Assembly (NCBI GenBank): GCA_017309115.1
Contig: JAFLEF010000007.1
Coordinates: 62,001 to 126,000, forward strand
DNA: 64,000 nucleotides
DNA from: Verrucomicrobiota bacterium
GTDB lineage: Bacteria > Verrucomicrobiota > Verrucomicrobiia > Limisphaerales > UBA9464
Direction of reading: 5' to 3'
The position numbers and the translations under genes are program-made. How positions within the stretch are numbered: the first letter of the stretch is position 1; each line of letters begins with the position of its first letter. Below, piece after piece: positions 63,517 to 64,000 of this stretch. The notes below the pieces were generated by a model. The model was not told the origin of the DNA and ran no database searches. It worked only from the letters and a program-made list of their open reading frames with translations.

Positions 63517-64000
63517 ATGCAAGTCACCCGGGCCAGTGAATACGCGATGTTGGGGCTGTTAGCCCTGTCCCGACGTTCGTTGGGCACGGTCGAAATGGTG
63601 GATGTGTTGGCCCGCGAAGAGGGCATTCCGGCCACCTTTCTCGGCAAGATTTTTCAAAGCCTCGCCAAGGCAGGCATTGTGAAGTCGGCTCGCGGGTCTG
63701 GGGGCGGTTTTGCCCTGGTTCGACCCGCCCAGTCCGTTTCGGTACTGGAGGTCATCGAAGCTGTCGAAGGCCCTATCGCTTTCCAGCGGTGCCTCGAACC
63801 GACCGCCGACTGCACCCATATGGGCGGTTGCGCTCTTTGCGGACTTTTCTCCGAAGCGCAGGATCGGGTAAAAGAAGTCTTCGCCCGGACCACCGTGGCA
63901 GAACTGGCCGGACGACACACCTCGTTCGTGGAACACCAGTCTCGACACCAGCTGGACGGCCCGAAACATCCGCGAGACGCCGCACCGGCCAAACGATCCC
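63517..64000 (+). CDS. Rrf2/IscR-family transcription regulator, 3-prime end outside window
   Basis: 161 codons from the ATG at 63517, with no stop before the window ends. The winged-helix part is SEYAMLGLLALSRR, GIPATFLGKIFQSLAKAGIV and SARGSGGGFALVRP. Cys92, Cys99, Cys105 and Cys108 are in CLEPTADCTHMGGCALC; IscR uses Cys92, Cys98 and Cys104 to hold a 2Fe-2S cluster, so this protein probably senses iron-sulfur status, oxygen or nitric oxide. Its promoter lies just upstream. No isc or suf genes are seen within the window. Confidence 0.88.
   Translation, partial: MQVTRASEYAMLGLLALSRRSLGTVEMVDVLAREEGIPATFLGKIFQSLAKAGIVKSARGSGGGFALVRPAQSVSVLEVIEAVEGPIAFQRCLEPTADCTHMGGCALCGLFSEAQDRVKEVFARTTVAELAGRHTSFVEHQSRHQLDGPKHPRDAAPAKRS

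Overview
The window looks like chromosomal DNA of a Verrucomicrobiota bacterium, probably from the subdivision 3 / Pedosphaera-like part of the phylum. This is inferred from gene families, not from a marker gene. The families include a DUF1553/DUF1549 cytochrome next to a DUF1501 protein, a DUF6797 protein, three orphan pseudopilin-like proteins with an H-X9-DG type tail, PEP-CTERM and VPDSG-type sorting tails, and lamin-tail-domain (LTD) surface proteins. DNA is GC rich, genes are tightly packed, and clear Shine-Dalgarno sites are rare. Nothing indicates a plasmid, prophage or insertion sequence.

Layout, left to right. 1-2.5 kb: the 5-prime part of a DUF6797 protein, then a coupled pair of secreted-protein genes whose first member is put out of frame by a run of ten Gs. 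2.9-7.2 kb, leftward: mlaE-mlaF-mlaD (outer-membrane lipid transport) and murJ (lipid II flippase). 7.4-20.6 kb, leftward: a SWIM/SNF2 helicase and a 3,235-residue LTD/CotH surface protein. 20.8-31.6 kb: M48 protease, fatty-acid hydroxylase family protein, aminotransferase, pseudopilin-like protein, two peptide-type ABC ATPases without permeases, ThuA-like protein, SDR and Gfo/Idh/MocA oxidoreductases, TPR membrane protein. 32-40.8 kb: VPDSG-CTERM protein, tmk, tRNA-Arg(TCG), and a run of exported proteins of mostly unknown role. 40.8-47.5 kb: KDG kinase/KDPG aldolase pair, pseudopilin, iron-sulfur photolyase overlapping a DUF2256 gene, Tat-exported deacetylase-like protein, flavodoxin. 47.5-64 kb: DUF1501/DUF1553 pair, META lipoprotein, dxr, pseudopilin, coiled-coil protein, LRR protein, glutathione peroxidase, panC, a protein predicted to carry two RCC1 propellers, nuoA, nadB, and an IscR-like Rrf2 regulator cut by the window end.

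The window mixes housekeeping genes (envelope biogenesis, isoprenoid, pantothenate, NAD and dTMP synthesis, respiration) with a large set of exported proteins. Four unrelated exported proteins end in the same short module (a 'YxLxxSxDLxxW' strand and a final 'FFRL' or 'YRIR' strand), which may be a retention or sorting device beside PEP-CTERM.

The least explained feature is a set of modular intergenic repeats. A heptamer array, (AGCTGAG)1-4 ending in AGG, sits at or across the stop codons of several unrelated genes and usually reads in the direction of the gene. In three loci it is followed by GGTAAGG heptamers and then by one of several longer modules, some able to form hairpins. Two genes (murJ and the TPR gene) take their last codons and stop from the array. 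The other main signal is the G10 tract, which would place a signal-peptide protein under slipped-strand control, unless it is a sequencing error.
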